A DNA stretch of 48,755 bases, taken from assembly GCA_945865175.1 (NCBI GenBank), contig CAMBDA010000024.1, positions 1 to 48,755 of the forward strand, in the 5' to 3' direction. The DNA comes from an uncultured Prevotellaceae bacterium (GTDB lineage: Bacteria; Bacteroidota; Bacteroidia; Bacteroidales; Bacteroidaceae). Below, piece after piece: positions 7,771-16,069 of this stretch. The position numbers were made by a program, and so were the translations under genes. The notes below the pieces were generated by a model. The model searched no databases and had not been told where the DNA came from. It saw nothing but the letters and a program-made list of their open reading frames with translations. How positions within the stretch are numbered: the stretch's first letter is position 1; each line of letters starts with the position of its first letter.

Positions 7771-8300
7771 TTTGCGTAACCGAAAATAGCCACCACGGTG
7801 TACAGGGCATACAGGGCGGCATAGAAATAAATCTCTTTGTATACATACAGGCCGCTGCTTACGGCGTCCACCAGAATCCATGCAATCCACTGTTCCAGCC
7901 ATTTGCGGGCAAGCATCCACATGCCCACGATGGAAAGGGCCGTGGTGAAGGCATCCCACCAGGGCACGGTGCTGTCGGTGTGGGTGAGAAACAGGCCGAT
8001 GGCTGCAAACGAGAGCATGAAGGAGGCCAGCAGCCAGGGCCACATGCGGGAAGGCGTGCGGCTGATGGGCATTTCCTGCCCCCCTTCTTGCTTGCCGGCG
8101 GCCCAAACCCACATTCCGTACACGGCGGCCAGCAGATAATAGACATTGATGCCGAAATCGGCATAGAGCCCGGCTTGCCAGTAGACATACAGCGAGATGG
8201 CAGGCATGGCAATACCTGCCAGCCACACCTTGCGGTCGGCCTGATATTCCCAATACAGATAGGCAATGCCTATCAATGTGCCTGCTATCTCTGCTGTCAT
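7734..8300 (-). CDS. pnuT: PnuT-type (PnuC-family) thiamine transporter
   Basis: 188 aa, almost entirely hydrophobic membrane segments. The C-terminal part QWIAWILVDAVSSGLYVY is the PnuC-family signature, and the family transports vitamin precursors by facilitated diffusion. The PnuC family includes nicotinamide riboside, riboflavin and thiamine transporters. Its place between a TPP-riboswitch TonB receptor and thiamine pyrophosphokinase argues for thiamine (PnuT) rather than nicotinamide riboside. Phosphorylation by the downstream kinase would trap the imported vitamin. It starts 7 bases after the receptor stop. The substrate is inferred from context. Confidence 0.9.
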   Translation of the reverse strand: MTAEIAGTLIGIAYLYWEYQADRKVWLAGIAMPAISLYVYWQAGLYADFGINVYYLLAAVYGMWVWAAGKQEGGQEMPISRTPSRMWPWLLASFMLSFAAIGLFLTHTDSTVPWWDAFTTALSIVGMWMLARKWLEQWIAWILVDAVSSGLYVYKEIYFYAALYALYTVVAIFGYAKWKHMMNGSRRP

Positions 8301-8307
8301 GCTTGTT

Positions 8308-10668
8308 CTAGAACTTGAGAGTGATGTTGCCCATCAGGGTGAAACCGGCCATGGGCGTGTAGCCAATCTGGTAGTAGCGGTTCTCGTTGGGGTTGGCCTG
8401 GCCCACGATGCTCGACCACACCCATGCGTTGCTGGCATACCGGCGGTTGAAGATGTTGTTTAGGTCCAGTCCCAGTACAGCATGCTTCAGCCCCTTGCTG
8501 CCACACTTGATGTCGTAGCCCAGGTGGATGTTGGTCTGGCTATACTTGGGCAGGGAGCGTTCCTTGCATTCCGTATTGTCGAGGTACTGGCGACTTACCA
8601 GATTGGTGTGCCAGGTGGCCTGGAAGGCACCGAAGTGGAAGTCGGCAAAGCCGTTGACGATGGCGGTGGGGGAGAAGGCCAGCGTGCTGTTGCTGTAATG
8701 CAGGACAGTGGGGTCCATGTCGTGCCAGTCGTCATCATAGGTCTCCACTACCTCGTCGAAATCCTTGATGCGGTTGGTGCTCAGGGCGGCATTGGCTTCC
8801 AGACTCATCCATCGGGTCACATTGACACCTGCCGTCAACTCCACGCCCATGCGGTAGCTGCGCTTGATGTTGGTGGTGAGAGCCTCGCCGATGTCGCTCA
8901 CGGCGCCCGTCTGCACAAACTGGTTGTGATAGAGCATGCTGTAGAGGTTGGCTCCGGCATGCCAGCGGCTGGTGTTCACGCTGTAGCCCAGCTCGATGTC
9001 GTGTACGCTTTCAGCCTTGGGGGCAGGGTAGGCACCGTTGTCTGTAAAATTGTTGCGCTCGGGTTCGCGGTGGCTCATGGCATAGCTGATGTATGCATTG
9101 TGGGGTCCGTTGTGATAGGAGAAGCCGGCCTTGGGGTTCACGAAGTCGTACTGCTTCTTGATGTTGAGCTTCTGGTTGTAGTACTGGCTGTCCTCGTTGT
9201 AGAACTTGTCGTTGATGCCCGTCATCATCCATCCCACGTGGCGGTACTGCACATCGCCCATCACGTCCCAGTGGCGGCTGATGTGGTAGGTAGCCTTTAC
9301 GTAGATTTGGTCATCGGCCTTGGTGGCGTCGGTGTCATAGTATTGATAGCGCCCGTCCGAGAGGATGGATGCTGCCAGTTCCTCGTTGGCCGCATAGGTG
9401 AGATAGCCCCAGTGGTCGCCTTCGAAGTTCTGGAACGATGCACCGGCCGATACAGCCCAGCGCGGGTCGTTGTAGTGGAGGTTCCACACCATGCCGTAGG
9501 TGTCCTGTGTGAGGCCTTTCTGACGTACGAAATCGGTCTTCTTCAGGGTGCTCCCGTCGGCCAGCGTGAAGTTGGAAAGACCAAACTTGGACAGATCGTT
9601 GTCCGGGCGGAACTCATCGTAGTAGCCATGGCCGTGTGTGAAGTGGATGGTACCTGATGTGCTCCAGCGGTCGCTTATCTGCCAGCTCAGGTTGAGCAGG
9701 TTGTGGTTCTGCCAGAAGTTGTCCGTAGTGCGGCTCCACAGGGAACCGTCGGCCATCTGGTAGCGGTCGATGGTGTATCCGCCATTCCAGTCGGGGGTAA
9801 ACTGTTCGTAGAGGCTGTTGAAGCGTCCCAGCCCCATCTTGTAGAGGTCGCGGTAGGTGCGCACACCGTCGTACACATTCATGCTGTAGTCACCGTTGCC
9901 GGCGGTCACGCCGTTCCAGGCCTGTCCGGTCACCTCATAGTTCCCGATGTTCTTGTAGCTGAGTTTCAGTGTGCCGTCGGTGTTGATGAATGTCAGGCCG
10001 CCGTAGTAGCTGCCGCTGTTGCCGTCCGTGCCGTGGATATACCCGTCGGTACCTGTGTGGTGGTAGGCTCCGTCGATTATCCAGTGGTCGCCCATCAGCC
10101 CGGTGGAGAACTTGCCACCGGCATTGTAGGTGTTGTAGCTGCCGTAGGAACCGCTCACTTCAAGCGAAGGAATGAGCGAGGGCGCGGCAGTGGTGAGTAC
10201 AATGCTACCGCCAAAGGCACCGTCACCATTGGTGCTTGTGCCCACGCCGCGCTGAATCTGTACGTTGCCCAGCAGGGCCGCATAGGAATTCATGTTGGCC
10301 CAGAACACGCTCTGGTCCTCGGGCGAGTTGAGGGCCACACCGTTGAGCGTGACATTGATGCGGCTGTCGCCTGCACCGCGCAGGCGCATGTAGGTGGTAC
10401 CCGTGCCCAGTCCGTTTTCGCTCCATGCCATCACGCCGGGTGTGCGTGCAAAGAGGAAGGGCAGTTCCTGGCCTGTCTTGCTGAAGGTCTCCAGGGCCTT
10501 CCTGTCAATCTGGCTCACGGCAAAGGGGGCATACTTGGGTGCCTTGACGGCCTGTACCATCACCTCGTTCAGTTCTCTCATCGCAGTGGTGTCGGGCTCC
10601 TGCCTGTCTGCGGCCAGCCCGTTTTGAGCCACACCCATCACGAGTGCAGCTGCAAGGATTTTCTTCAT
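8308..10668 (-). CDS. TonB-dependent outer-membrane receptor, probably for thiamine
   Basis: 786 aa. An N-terminal signal peptide (MKKILAAALVMGVAQNGLAA) is followed by a plug domain with FLFARTPGVMAWSENG, MRLRGAGDSRINVTLNG and QIQRGVGTSTNGDGAFGGSI (about 88-165). A long beta-barrel region rich in Tyr and Trp then ends in GNITLKF, with the C-terminal Phe typical of outer-membrane barrels. There is no carboxypeptidase-like N-terminal extension, so it is not a SusC-type receptor. A TPP riboswitch directly upstream and pnuT plus thiamine pyrophosphokinase downstream point to uptake of thiamine or its phosphates. Ligand identity rests on context. Confidence 0.93.
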   Translation of the reverse strand: MKKILAAALVMGVAQNGLAADRQEPDTTAMRELNEVMVQAVKAPKYAPFAVSQIDRKALETFSKTGQELPFLFARTPGVMAWSENGLGTGTTYMRLRGAGDSRINVTLNGVALNSPEDQSVFWANMNSYAALLGNVQIQRGVGTSTNGDGAFGGSIVLTTAAPSLIPSLEVSGSYGSYNTYNAGGKFSTGLMGDHWIIDGAYHHTGTDGYIHGTDGNSGSYYGGLTFINTDGTLKLSYKNIGNYEVTGQAWNGVTAGNGDYSMNVYDGVRTYRDLYKMGLGRFNSLYEQFTPDWNGGYTIDRYQMADGSLWSRTTDNFWQNHNLLNLSWQISDRWSTSGTIHFTHGHGYYDEFRPDNDLSKFGLSNFTLADGSTLKKTDFVRQKGLTQDTYGMVWNLHYNDPRWAVSAGASFQNFEGDHWGYLTYAANEELAASILSDGRYQYYDTDATKADDQIYVKATYHISRHWDVMGDVQYRHVGWMMTGINDKFYNEDSQYYNQKLNIKKQYDFVNPKAGFSYHNGPHNAYISYAMSHREPERNNFTDNGAYPAPKAESVHDIELGYSVNTSRWHAGANLYSMLYHNQFVQTGAVSDIGEALTTNIKRSYRMGVELTAGVNVTRWMSLEANAALSTNRIKDFDEVVETYDDDWHDMDPTVLHYSNSTLAFSPTAIVNGFADFHFGAFQATWHTNLVSRQYLDNTECKERSLPKYSQTNIHLGYDIKCGSKGLKHAVLGLDLNNIFNRRYASNAWVWSSIVGQANPNENRYYQIGYTPMAGFTLMGNITLKF

Positions 10669-10691
10669 ACTGAAAATGTTTTAAAAATGTT

Positions 10692-10771
10692 CATACTCTC
10701 TACGCCGGCATTATCCGGTTCAGATATTAGGGTGTAATCTCAGCCTGACCAAACGGACAGACACCCCTGAT
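10692..10771 (-). promoter_or_regulatory. TPP riboswitch (THI element)
   Basis: On the minus strand the leader contains the classic THI-box blocks in order: GGGGTGTCTG, then GGTCAGGCTGAGATTACACC (CTGAGA at 10743-10738), then CTGAACCGGATAATGCCGGC and GTAGAGAG. It lies 24 bases before the TonB receptor ATG. TPP binding would lower expression of the receptor-pnuT-kinase operon. With so little sequence before the ATG, control is more likely at translation initiation than by a separate terminator; that is inference. Confidence 0.95.
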
Positions 10772-10779
10772 AACGCCTG

Positions 10780-10787
10780 CAAAGGTA
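10780..10787 (-). promoter_or_regulatory. -7 promoter element for the thiamine operon
   Basis: TACCTTTG on the minus strand matches TAnnTTTG and sits 9 bases upstream of the riboswitch, so transcription would start right at the aptamer. Confidence 0.7.
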
Positions 10788-10847
10788 TGACAATTTGCCC
10801 AGCTGGCCAAGCAAAAGTCAGTTTTTTTGTTTAGGGGCACTTTTTTT

Positions 10848-10911
10848 ACCCAACTGGAGCGTTTTTGCGCCCCAGTTGGGTAGCATATTTTTTCCAACTG
10901 GGGCGCAAAAA
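10848..10911. repeat. Cluster of three palindromic copies of CCAACTGGnGC(GC)AAAAA
   Basis: An 18-bp unit, TTTTTGCGCCCCAGTTGG (10862-10879), has a perfect inverted copy at 10894-10911. A third, slightly diverged copy (CCCAACTGGAGCG, 10849-10861) lies inverted on the other side. Adjacent units can pair in two mutually exclusive ways, giving alternative hairpins flanked by A/T tracts. The cluster lies between the arg operon terminator and the thiamine operon promoter. It could act as a terminator, a REP-like element or a protein-binding array; none is shown by the sequence alone. Confidence 0.7.
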
Positions 10912-10928
10912 AAGGGTAGTTGACTAGG

Positions 10929-10963
10929 TGTCCGCCTGTCAGGAAAAAGGAGAAGGGCGGACA
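10929..10963 (-). terminator. Hairpin ending the arginine/proline operon
   Basis: TGTCCGCC (10929-10936) pairs with GGCGGACA (10956-10963), 9 bases beyond the argF' stop. On the minus strand a run of seven T (10913-10907) follows the stem at a distance of about 15 bases. This is longer than ideal for an intrinsic terminator, so the call is moderate. Confidence 0.5.
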
Positions 10964-10972
10964 TCTGGATGG

Positions 10973-11935
10973 CTAGAGGGACTGCAGCATCCGCTTCAGC
11001 ACCACGGTGGCGCTGATTTCGCGGTTGGCGGCTTCGGGTATGACAAGGCTGGTGGGCGACTCAATGACATCATCGGTCACAATCATGCCTCGGCGCACAG
11101 GCAGGCAGTGCATGAAGAAGGCGTTGTCGGTGACTGCCATGTGGGCGGCATCGATGGTCCAGCTCATGTCCTTGTTCAGTATCTGTCCGTACTGCTGGGG
11201 CAGGCTCACGCCGGGGCAGCTCCAGTTCTTCGCATATACAAACTGTGCCCCCTCCAGAGCTTTCATCTGGTCGTACTCCACGCGGGCACCAGCCACGAAG
11301 CGCGGATCCAGCTCGTAGCCCTTGGGATGGGTGACCACAAGGTCCACATCCGCCGCATTCATCCATTCGGCAAAGGAGTTGGGCACAGCCTGCGGAAGGG
11401 CTTTGGGGTGGGGTGCCCATGTGAGCACTACCTTCGGCCGGCTGCTGCGCTTGTGTTCCTCGATGGTGATGAGATCGGCAAATGCCTGCAGCGGGTGTAC
11501 GGTGGCACTTTCCATGGCAAAGACGGGACGGCCGCTATACTTGATGAACTGATTGATGACGGTTTCGGCATAGTCATATTCACGGTCGGTGAGCCCGGCA
11601 AAGGAGCGCACACCGATGAGGTCGCAGTAGCAACCCATCACGGGGATGGCTTCCAGCAGGTGCTCGCTCTTGTCTCCGTCCATGATGACACCGCGCTCGG
11701 TCTCCAGTTTCCATGCACCAGCGTTCACGTCCAGCACAATCACGTTCATGCCCAGGTTCATGGCAGCCTTCTGGGTGGAAAGGCGCGTGCGCAGCGAGTT
11801 GTTGAAGAACACCATCATCAGGGTCTTGTTCTTGCCCAGCTGCTGGTACTTGAACCGGTCGTTCTTTATCTCTTGTGCCTCGGCCAATGCCTGATTCAGG
11901 TTGCCCAGGTCTTCTGCGTACTGAAAAGTCTTCAT
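10973..11935 (-). CDS. argF': N-succinylornithine (or N-acetylornithine) carbamoyltransferase, ArgF' type
   Basis: 320 aa. It transfers a carbamoyl group to an N-acylated ornithine in arginine synthesis. The carbamoyl-phosphate loop SLRTR is at 47-51, and a conserved HCLP is near the C-terminus (FMHCLPVRRG). Blocks such as LNLGMNVIVLD-like and DGDKSEHLLEAIPVMG closely resemble the Bacteroides fragilis N-succinylornithine transcarbamylase rather than ordinary ArgF. The residue that separates succinyl from acetyl specificity (Pro90 in B. fragilis, as I recall it) is Ser90 here. It is the last gene of the arg/pro operon, 41 bases after proA. Class is certain; acyl preference is inferred. Confidence 0.92.
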   Translation of the reverse strand: MKTFQYAEDLGNLNQALAEAQEIKNDRFKYQQLGKNKTLMMVFFNNSLRTRLSTQKAAMNLGMNVIVLDVNAGAWKLETERGVIMDGDKSEHLLEAIPVMGCYCDLIGVRSFAGLTDREYDYAETVINQFIKYSGRPVFAMESATVHPLQAFADLITIEEHKRSSRPKVVLTWAPHPKALPQAVPNSFAEWMNAADVDLVVTHPKGYELDPRFVAGARVEYDQMKALEGAQFVYAKNWSCPGVSLPQQYGQILNKDMSWTIDAAHMAVTDNAFFMHCLPVRRGMIVTDDVIESPTSLVIPEAANREISATVVLKRMLQSL

Positions 11936-11976
11936 TTCTCTTCTCTCTCTCTGTTTATATTAATAATGTAAGGGTG

Positions 11977-13164
11977 TCAGTTTCCCCTCGTTTGTCCGTT
12001 GCCCTCGATGAGCCACTTGTAGGTGGTGATTTCTTCCAGCCCCATGGGACCGCGTGGCCCCAGTTTCTGTGTGCTGATGCCAATCTCAGCTCCCAGTCCG
12101 AACTGTGCACCGTCTGTGAAGCTGGTGGGCGCATTCACATAGACACAGGCGGCATCCACCATTTGCTGGAAACGCAGGGCATGGGTGGGGTTGCTGGTGA
12201 TGATACACTCGCTGTGCCCCGAACCGTAGCGGCTGATGTGGGCGATGGCCTCGTCGAGCGAGTCCACCACTTTTACGGCCAGCTTGTAGTCCATGAACTC
12301 GATGCCATAGTGCGCCTCGTCCATGTAGATTTCCACATTCTTCTGCTTCAGTGGCTCCAGCAAGGCCGGCAGGTCGGCCAGACGGCTGCGGTGGATGATG
12401 AGACAGTCGAGCGCATTGCATACACTCACGCGGCGGGTTTTTGCATTGTCGATGATGCGTTTGCCCATCTCCAGGTCGCCGTCTTCATCGAAATAGGCAT
12501 TCACGACTCCGGCCCCCGTTTCGATGACAGGAATGTGTGCGTTGTCGCGCACGAAATCGATAAGCTTGCGGCCGCCTCGGGGAATGCACACGTCGATGTA
12601 GCCCGTGGCCTGCAGCATCTGTGCAGTGGCCTCATGGGTGGCTGGCAGCAGTGCCACCACATCGGGGCTGATGTGGAGCGTGTCCAGCGTTTCGTGGATA
12701 AGGGCGATGGCTTCCCTGTTGCTGTTGTCTGCATCTTTTCCGCCCTTGAGGATACAGGCGTTCCCGCTCTTGAAACAGAGCGAGAACACGTCGAAGGTGA
12801 CGTTGGGCCGTGCCTCGTAGATGACACCGATTACCCCGAAGGGCACGCTCACTTTCCTGAGCTGCAGTCCGTTGGGGAGCACTTTCTCCAGCAGTGTGCG
12901 TCCCAGGGGAGAGGGCAGGCGGCTCACGTTCTCCATGTCGTTGGCTATGGCATCGAGCCGCGCTTCGGTGAGCAGCAGGCGGTCATAGAGCGGATTGCCC
13001 TTGTCCATCTGTGCCAAATCGGCTGTGTTGGCACGCAGCAGGCGTTCTTTCTGCTGGCGTATGGCCTGGGCCACGGTGACCAGCACCAGGTTGCGTGTGT
13101 CATTGTCCAGAACGGCCAGCATCCGGCTGGCATCCTTGGTGCGTTGGAAGGATTCTTTCATCAT
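11977..13164 (-). CDS. proA: Glutamate-5-semialdehyde dehydrogenase
   Basis: 395 aa, an aldehyde-dehydrogenase-fold enzyme that reduces gamma-glutamyl phosphate to glutamate-5-semialdehyde with NADPH in proline synthesis. Seen are [16 protein letters not shown] (106-121), the family's cofactor region, [11 protein letters not shown] (133-143) and the catalytic cysteine C249 in VSVCNALD. The ATG overlaps the proB stop as ATGA, so the kinase and dehydrogenase are coupled, as expected for enzymes sharing an unstable intermediate. A second in-frame ATG follows directly. No proC is in the window. Confidence 0.96.
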   Translation of the reverse strand: MMKESFQRTKDASRMLAVLDNDTRNLVLVTVAQAIRQQKERLLRANTADLAQMDKGNPLYDRLLLTEARLDAIANDMENVSRLPSPLGRTLLEKVLPNGLQLRKVSVPFGVIGVIYEARPNVTFDVFSLCFKSGNACILKGGKDADNSNREAIALIHETLDTLHISPDVVALLPATHEATAQMLQATGYIDVCIPRGGRKLIDFVRDNAHIPVIETGAGVVNAYFDEDGDLEMGKRIIDNAKTRRVSVCNALDCLIIHRSRLADLPALLEPLKQKNVEIYMDEAHYGIEFMDYKLAVKVVDSLDEAIAHISRYGSGHSECIITSNPTHALRFQQMVDAACVYVNAPTSFTDGAQFGLGAEIGISTQKLGPRGPMGLEEITTYKWLIEGNGQTRGN

Positions 13165-13922
13165 GTTTCAAATAGTGTGTGCGGCGTGTCGGCGGGGCAG
13201 GTGAGCAGGTCAGTAATGATATGCTCCCGTTCACCGTTGGCGATAATCACCTTGATGCCCGCCTGCTGCACCCGTTGTGCGGTGGTGTATTTGGAGTGCA
13301 TGCCGCCCCGCCCGAAGGCACTCTTTTCTGTCTGTATGTATTCGCTCAGGTCGCGTCCGGGGGACACCGTGCGGATGAGCTGCGAACCAGGTAGTCCCGG
13401 GGCACCCGTGAAGATGCCGTCGATGTTGCTGAGCAGGATGAGCATGTCGGCCTGCATCATCTGTGCGATGAGGCCGCTGAGCTCGTCGTTGTCGGTAAAC
13501 ATCAGTTCGGTGACACTCACGGTGTCGTTCTCATTGACGATGGGAATCACCCCGTTCTCCAGCATGACGCTCATGCACGCCCGTTGGTTGCGGAACTGTT
13601 CTCCTGGTTCAAAGTTCTCCTTCATGGTCAGGATTTGTCCGATATGGAGCTGGTGTTCCCGGAAGAGGTCGTAGTACAGACCAATGAGCTTCACTTGTCC
13701 CAGGGCCGAGAACAGCTGTCGTTGCTCCACTGTGTCCAGGTCATGATCGACCGCCAGCTCGCGGCGGCCGCAGGCCACGGCACCCGAGGATACCAGAATG
13801 ACCTCATGTCCCTGGCTTCTCAGCCAAGCAATCTGGTCGATGATGGCAGACATACGGGTGATGTCGAGATGACCGTCGCTGCGTGTGAGCACGTTGCTGC
13901 CCACCTTTATTACCAGTCTCAT
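13161..13922 (-). CDS. proB: Glutamate 5-kinase (short form, no PUA domain)
   Basis: 253 aa from the ATG at 13922, whose ATGA overlap with the argD stop favours it over a TTG 12 bases upstream. It phosphorylates glutamate for proline synthesis. The amino-acid-kinase fold is evident: [11 protein letters not shown] (4-14), [23 protein letters not shown] and the C-terminal [13 protein letters not shown]. It ends after the kinase domain and lacks the PUA domain of E. coli-type ProB (367 aa). Short forms are known in other bacteria and may differ in feedback control. Placement inside an arginine operon is unusual but consistent with shared glutamate-derived semialdehyde chemistry. Confidence 0.93.
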   Translation of the reverse strand: MRLVIKVGSNVLTRSDGHLDITRMSAIIDQIAWLRSQGHEVILVSSGAVACGRRELAVDHDLDTVEQRQLFSALGQVKLIGLYYDLFREHQLHIGQILTMKENFEPGEQFRNQRACMSVMLENGVIPIVNENDTVSVTELMFTDNDELSGLIAQMMQADMLILLSNIDGIFTGAPGLPGSQLIRTVSPGRDLSEYIQTEKSAFGRGGMHSKYTTAQRVQQAGIKVIIANGEREHIITDLLTCPADTPHTLFET

Positions 13923-15058
13923 TTCGTCAGGCAACGTTTCAGCTTTTCAATGAAGAGGTCTGCCTCTTTTATGGTGAGGCACAGGGGCGGCAGCAGTCTC
14001 AGTACATTGGTACCGCTGCATCCCGTGAAGCAGTGTTCCTCCATGAGCAGGCGTGTGCGCACTTCCTTGTAAGGCATGTCCAGTTCCACTCCAATCATCA
14101 GTCCCCTGCCGCGCACGTCCACGATGTGGGCGCATTCCGTCTGCAACGCTTTCAGTCGATTCATCAGGTGTTCGCCCACAAGGCATGCGTTTTCCACCAG
14201 CTTCTCGGCTTCCATCACATCGAGCACGGCCAGTGCGGCGGTGCAGGCCAGGTGGTTGCCTCCGAAGGTGGTGCCCAGCTGGCCGTACACGGGCTTCAGG
14301 TGGGGGGCTATCAGAACGGCACCCATAGGGAAGCCGTTGCCGATGCCCTTGGCGCAGGTGATGATGTCGGGCTTGATGCCGAGCCATTGGTGGGCGAAGA
14401 ACTTTCCGCTGCGGCCGTAGCCGCATTGAATCTCGTCGCAGATGAGCAGGGTGCCGTGTGCTTGGCACAGCTTCTGCAGGCCCTGTGCAAACTCAGCTGT
14501 AGCCATGCGGATCCCGCCCACGCCCTGGATGCATTCCAGAATGACGGCACATACATCGCCTTTCTCCAGTTCTCCGGCCCATGCTTCCAGATTGTTCAGG
14601 GGCAGATAGGTGACGTGCTTGTTGGCATTGATGGGGGCAATGATTTTGGGATTGTCCGTAGCCTCTACGGCCAGTGATGTGCGGCCGTGAAAGGCTTTCT
14701 GGGCCGCCAGGATGCGTGTGCGCCCATTGGTGAACGATGCCAGCTTGAGCGCGTTCTCGTTGGCTTCTGCTCCGCTGTTGATGAGGAACAGCTGGTAATC
14801 TTCATATCCGCAGGCGGGACCCAGCCTTTCGGCCAGCTGCTGCTGCAGGCGGTTCACCACCGAGTTGCTGTAGAATCCCAGCTTGCCCAGTTGCTGTGTG
14901 AGCATCTCCACATAGTGGGGATGGCAGTGGCCGATGCTGATGACGGCGTGTCCGCCATACAAGTCGAGGTATTCGGTGCCTTTGTCGTCCCACACGCGGC
15001 AACCTTTACCTTTCACAACGTTGATGTCGAAAAGAGGGTATACGTCGAATAGTTTCAT
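13919..15058 (-). CDS. argD: Acylornithine aminotransferase
   Basis: 379 aa class-III PLP aminotransferase that converts an N-acylglutamate semialdehyde to N-acylornithine. Seen are NSGAEANENALKLA (94-107), FHGRT, the PLP-contacting DEIQCGYGRSG (208-218) and the Schiff-base lysine K237 in CAKGIGNG. It lies 15 bases after argC and overlaps proB by 4 bases. In this phylum the natural substrate may be the succinylated form, following the ArgF' type downstream. Enzyme class is certain. Confidence 0.95.
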   Translation of the reverse strand: MKLFDVYPLFDINVVKGKGCRVWDDKGTEYLDLYGGHAVISIGHCHPHYVEMLTQQLGKLGFYSNSVVNRLQQQLAERLGPACGYEDYQLFLINSGAEANENALKLASFTNGRTRILAAQKAFHGRTSLAVEATDNPKIIAPINANKHVTYLPLNNLEAWAGELEKGDVCAVILECIQGVGGIRMATAEFAQGLQKLCQAHGTLLICDEIQCGYGRSGKFFAHQWLGIKPDIITCAKGIGNGFPMGAVLIAPHLKPVYGQLGTTFGGNHLACTAALAVLDVMEAEKLVENACLVGEHLMNRLKALQTECAHIVDVRGRGLMIGVELDMPYKEVRTRLLMEEHCFTGCSGTNVLRLLPPLCLTIKEADLFIEKLKRCLTK

Positions 15059-15073
15059 TTTTTGTCTGATTGG

Positions 15074-16060
15074 TTAGAATGCAATGGCCTTCAGCTCGAG
15101 GCCTGTCTTTTCGTTGATGCCGAACATGAGGTTCATGTTCTGGACGGCCTGACCCACGGCACCCTTCAGCAGGTTGTCGATGCAGCTGATCATGAGCAGC
15201 TGGTCCTCGAATCGCTCCACGTACACCACGGCCTTGTTGGTGTTCACCACCTGTTTCATGTCGGGGCTCTTGGCCACGACGTGTGTGAAGGCTGCATCCT
15301 CATAGTATCGGGCATACGCCTGCTGTACCTCTTCGAGTGGGGCCGTACAGTGGGCATAGGCCGTCACGAAGATGCCGCGTGCGAAACAGCCGCGCTGGGG
15401 GATGAAGAGCACACGGCCCTTGTAGCCCGGAGCCAGTTCCTGTACGGTCTGGTTGATTTCGAGCAGATGCTGATGGGTGAAGGTCTTGTAGACCGATATG
15501 TTGTCGTTTCGCCAGCTGAAGTGTGTGGTAGCCGAGGGCTTCTGTCCTGCGCCCGTACTGCCTGTGATGCCGTTCACGTGGATGTCGCCGTCGATGAGGC
15601 CTGCCTCCAGTGCGGGCAGCAGTGCCAGCTGGATGCAGGTGGCAAAGCATCCCGGGTTGGCCAGATGGCGGCAACCGCTTATCTGGCTGCGGTGGGTCTC
15701 GGGCAGTCCGTATACGTAGTCGTGGGTGGGGGCGGCAATGCGGAAGTCCTGTGCCAGGTCGATGATACGCACGCTGGCCGGTATCTCATGCTCGCGCAGG
15801 AAGGTTTCACTCTTGCTATGCCCGAAGCAGAAGAACACCACGTCCACCTGCTCCCAGGGCATATCGCTGGTGAAGCGCAGGGCAGTGTCGCCCACCAGTC
15901 CTTCATGCACGTCGCTCACCAGGTTGCCTGCGTTGGATTCGCTGTTGGCAAATACAATCTCGGCTAGCGGATGGTGCACGAGAAGTCGAATCAGTTCGCC
16001 GCCCGTATAGCCTGCCGCTCCCAGAATGCCGATTCTGATTTTCTTTGTTTGCTGGTCCAT
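15074..16060 (-). CDS. argC: N-acyl-gamma-glutamyl-phosphate reductase
   Basis: 328 aa. It reduces the acylglutamyl phosphate to the semialdehyde with NADPH. The nucleotide-binding GILGAAGYTGGEL is at 11-23 and the catalytic cysteine C138 lies in NPGCFAT. Length fits the shorter ArgC class. It starts 9 bases after the argG stop and is followed by argD after 15 bases. No argB (acylglutamate kinase) is in the window, so that step is encoded elsewhere. Confidence 0.96.
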   Translation of the reverse strand: MDQQTKKIRIGILGAAGYTGGELIRLLVHHPLAEIVFANSESNAGNLVSDVHEGLVGDTALRFTSDMPWEQVDVVFFCFGHSKSETFLREHEIPASVRIIDLAQDFRIAAPTHDYVYGLPETHRSQISGCRHLANPGCFATCIQLALLPALEAGLIDGDIHVNGITGSTGAGQKPSATTHFSWRNDNISVYKTFTHQHLLEINQTVQELAPGYKGRVLFIPQRGCFARGIFVTAYAHCTAPLEEVQQAYARYYEDAAFTHVVAKSPDMKQVVNTNKAVVYVERFEDQLLMISCIDNLLKGAVGQAVQNMNLMFGINEKTGLELKAIAF

Positions 16061-16069
16061 CTGGCAGAG

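Noticed and set aside
13923..13934. TTG start for proB
   Set aside because: The ATG at 13922 gives the same ATGA overlap seen throughout this operon and begins directly with the kinase strand.
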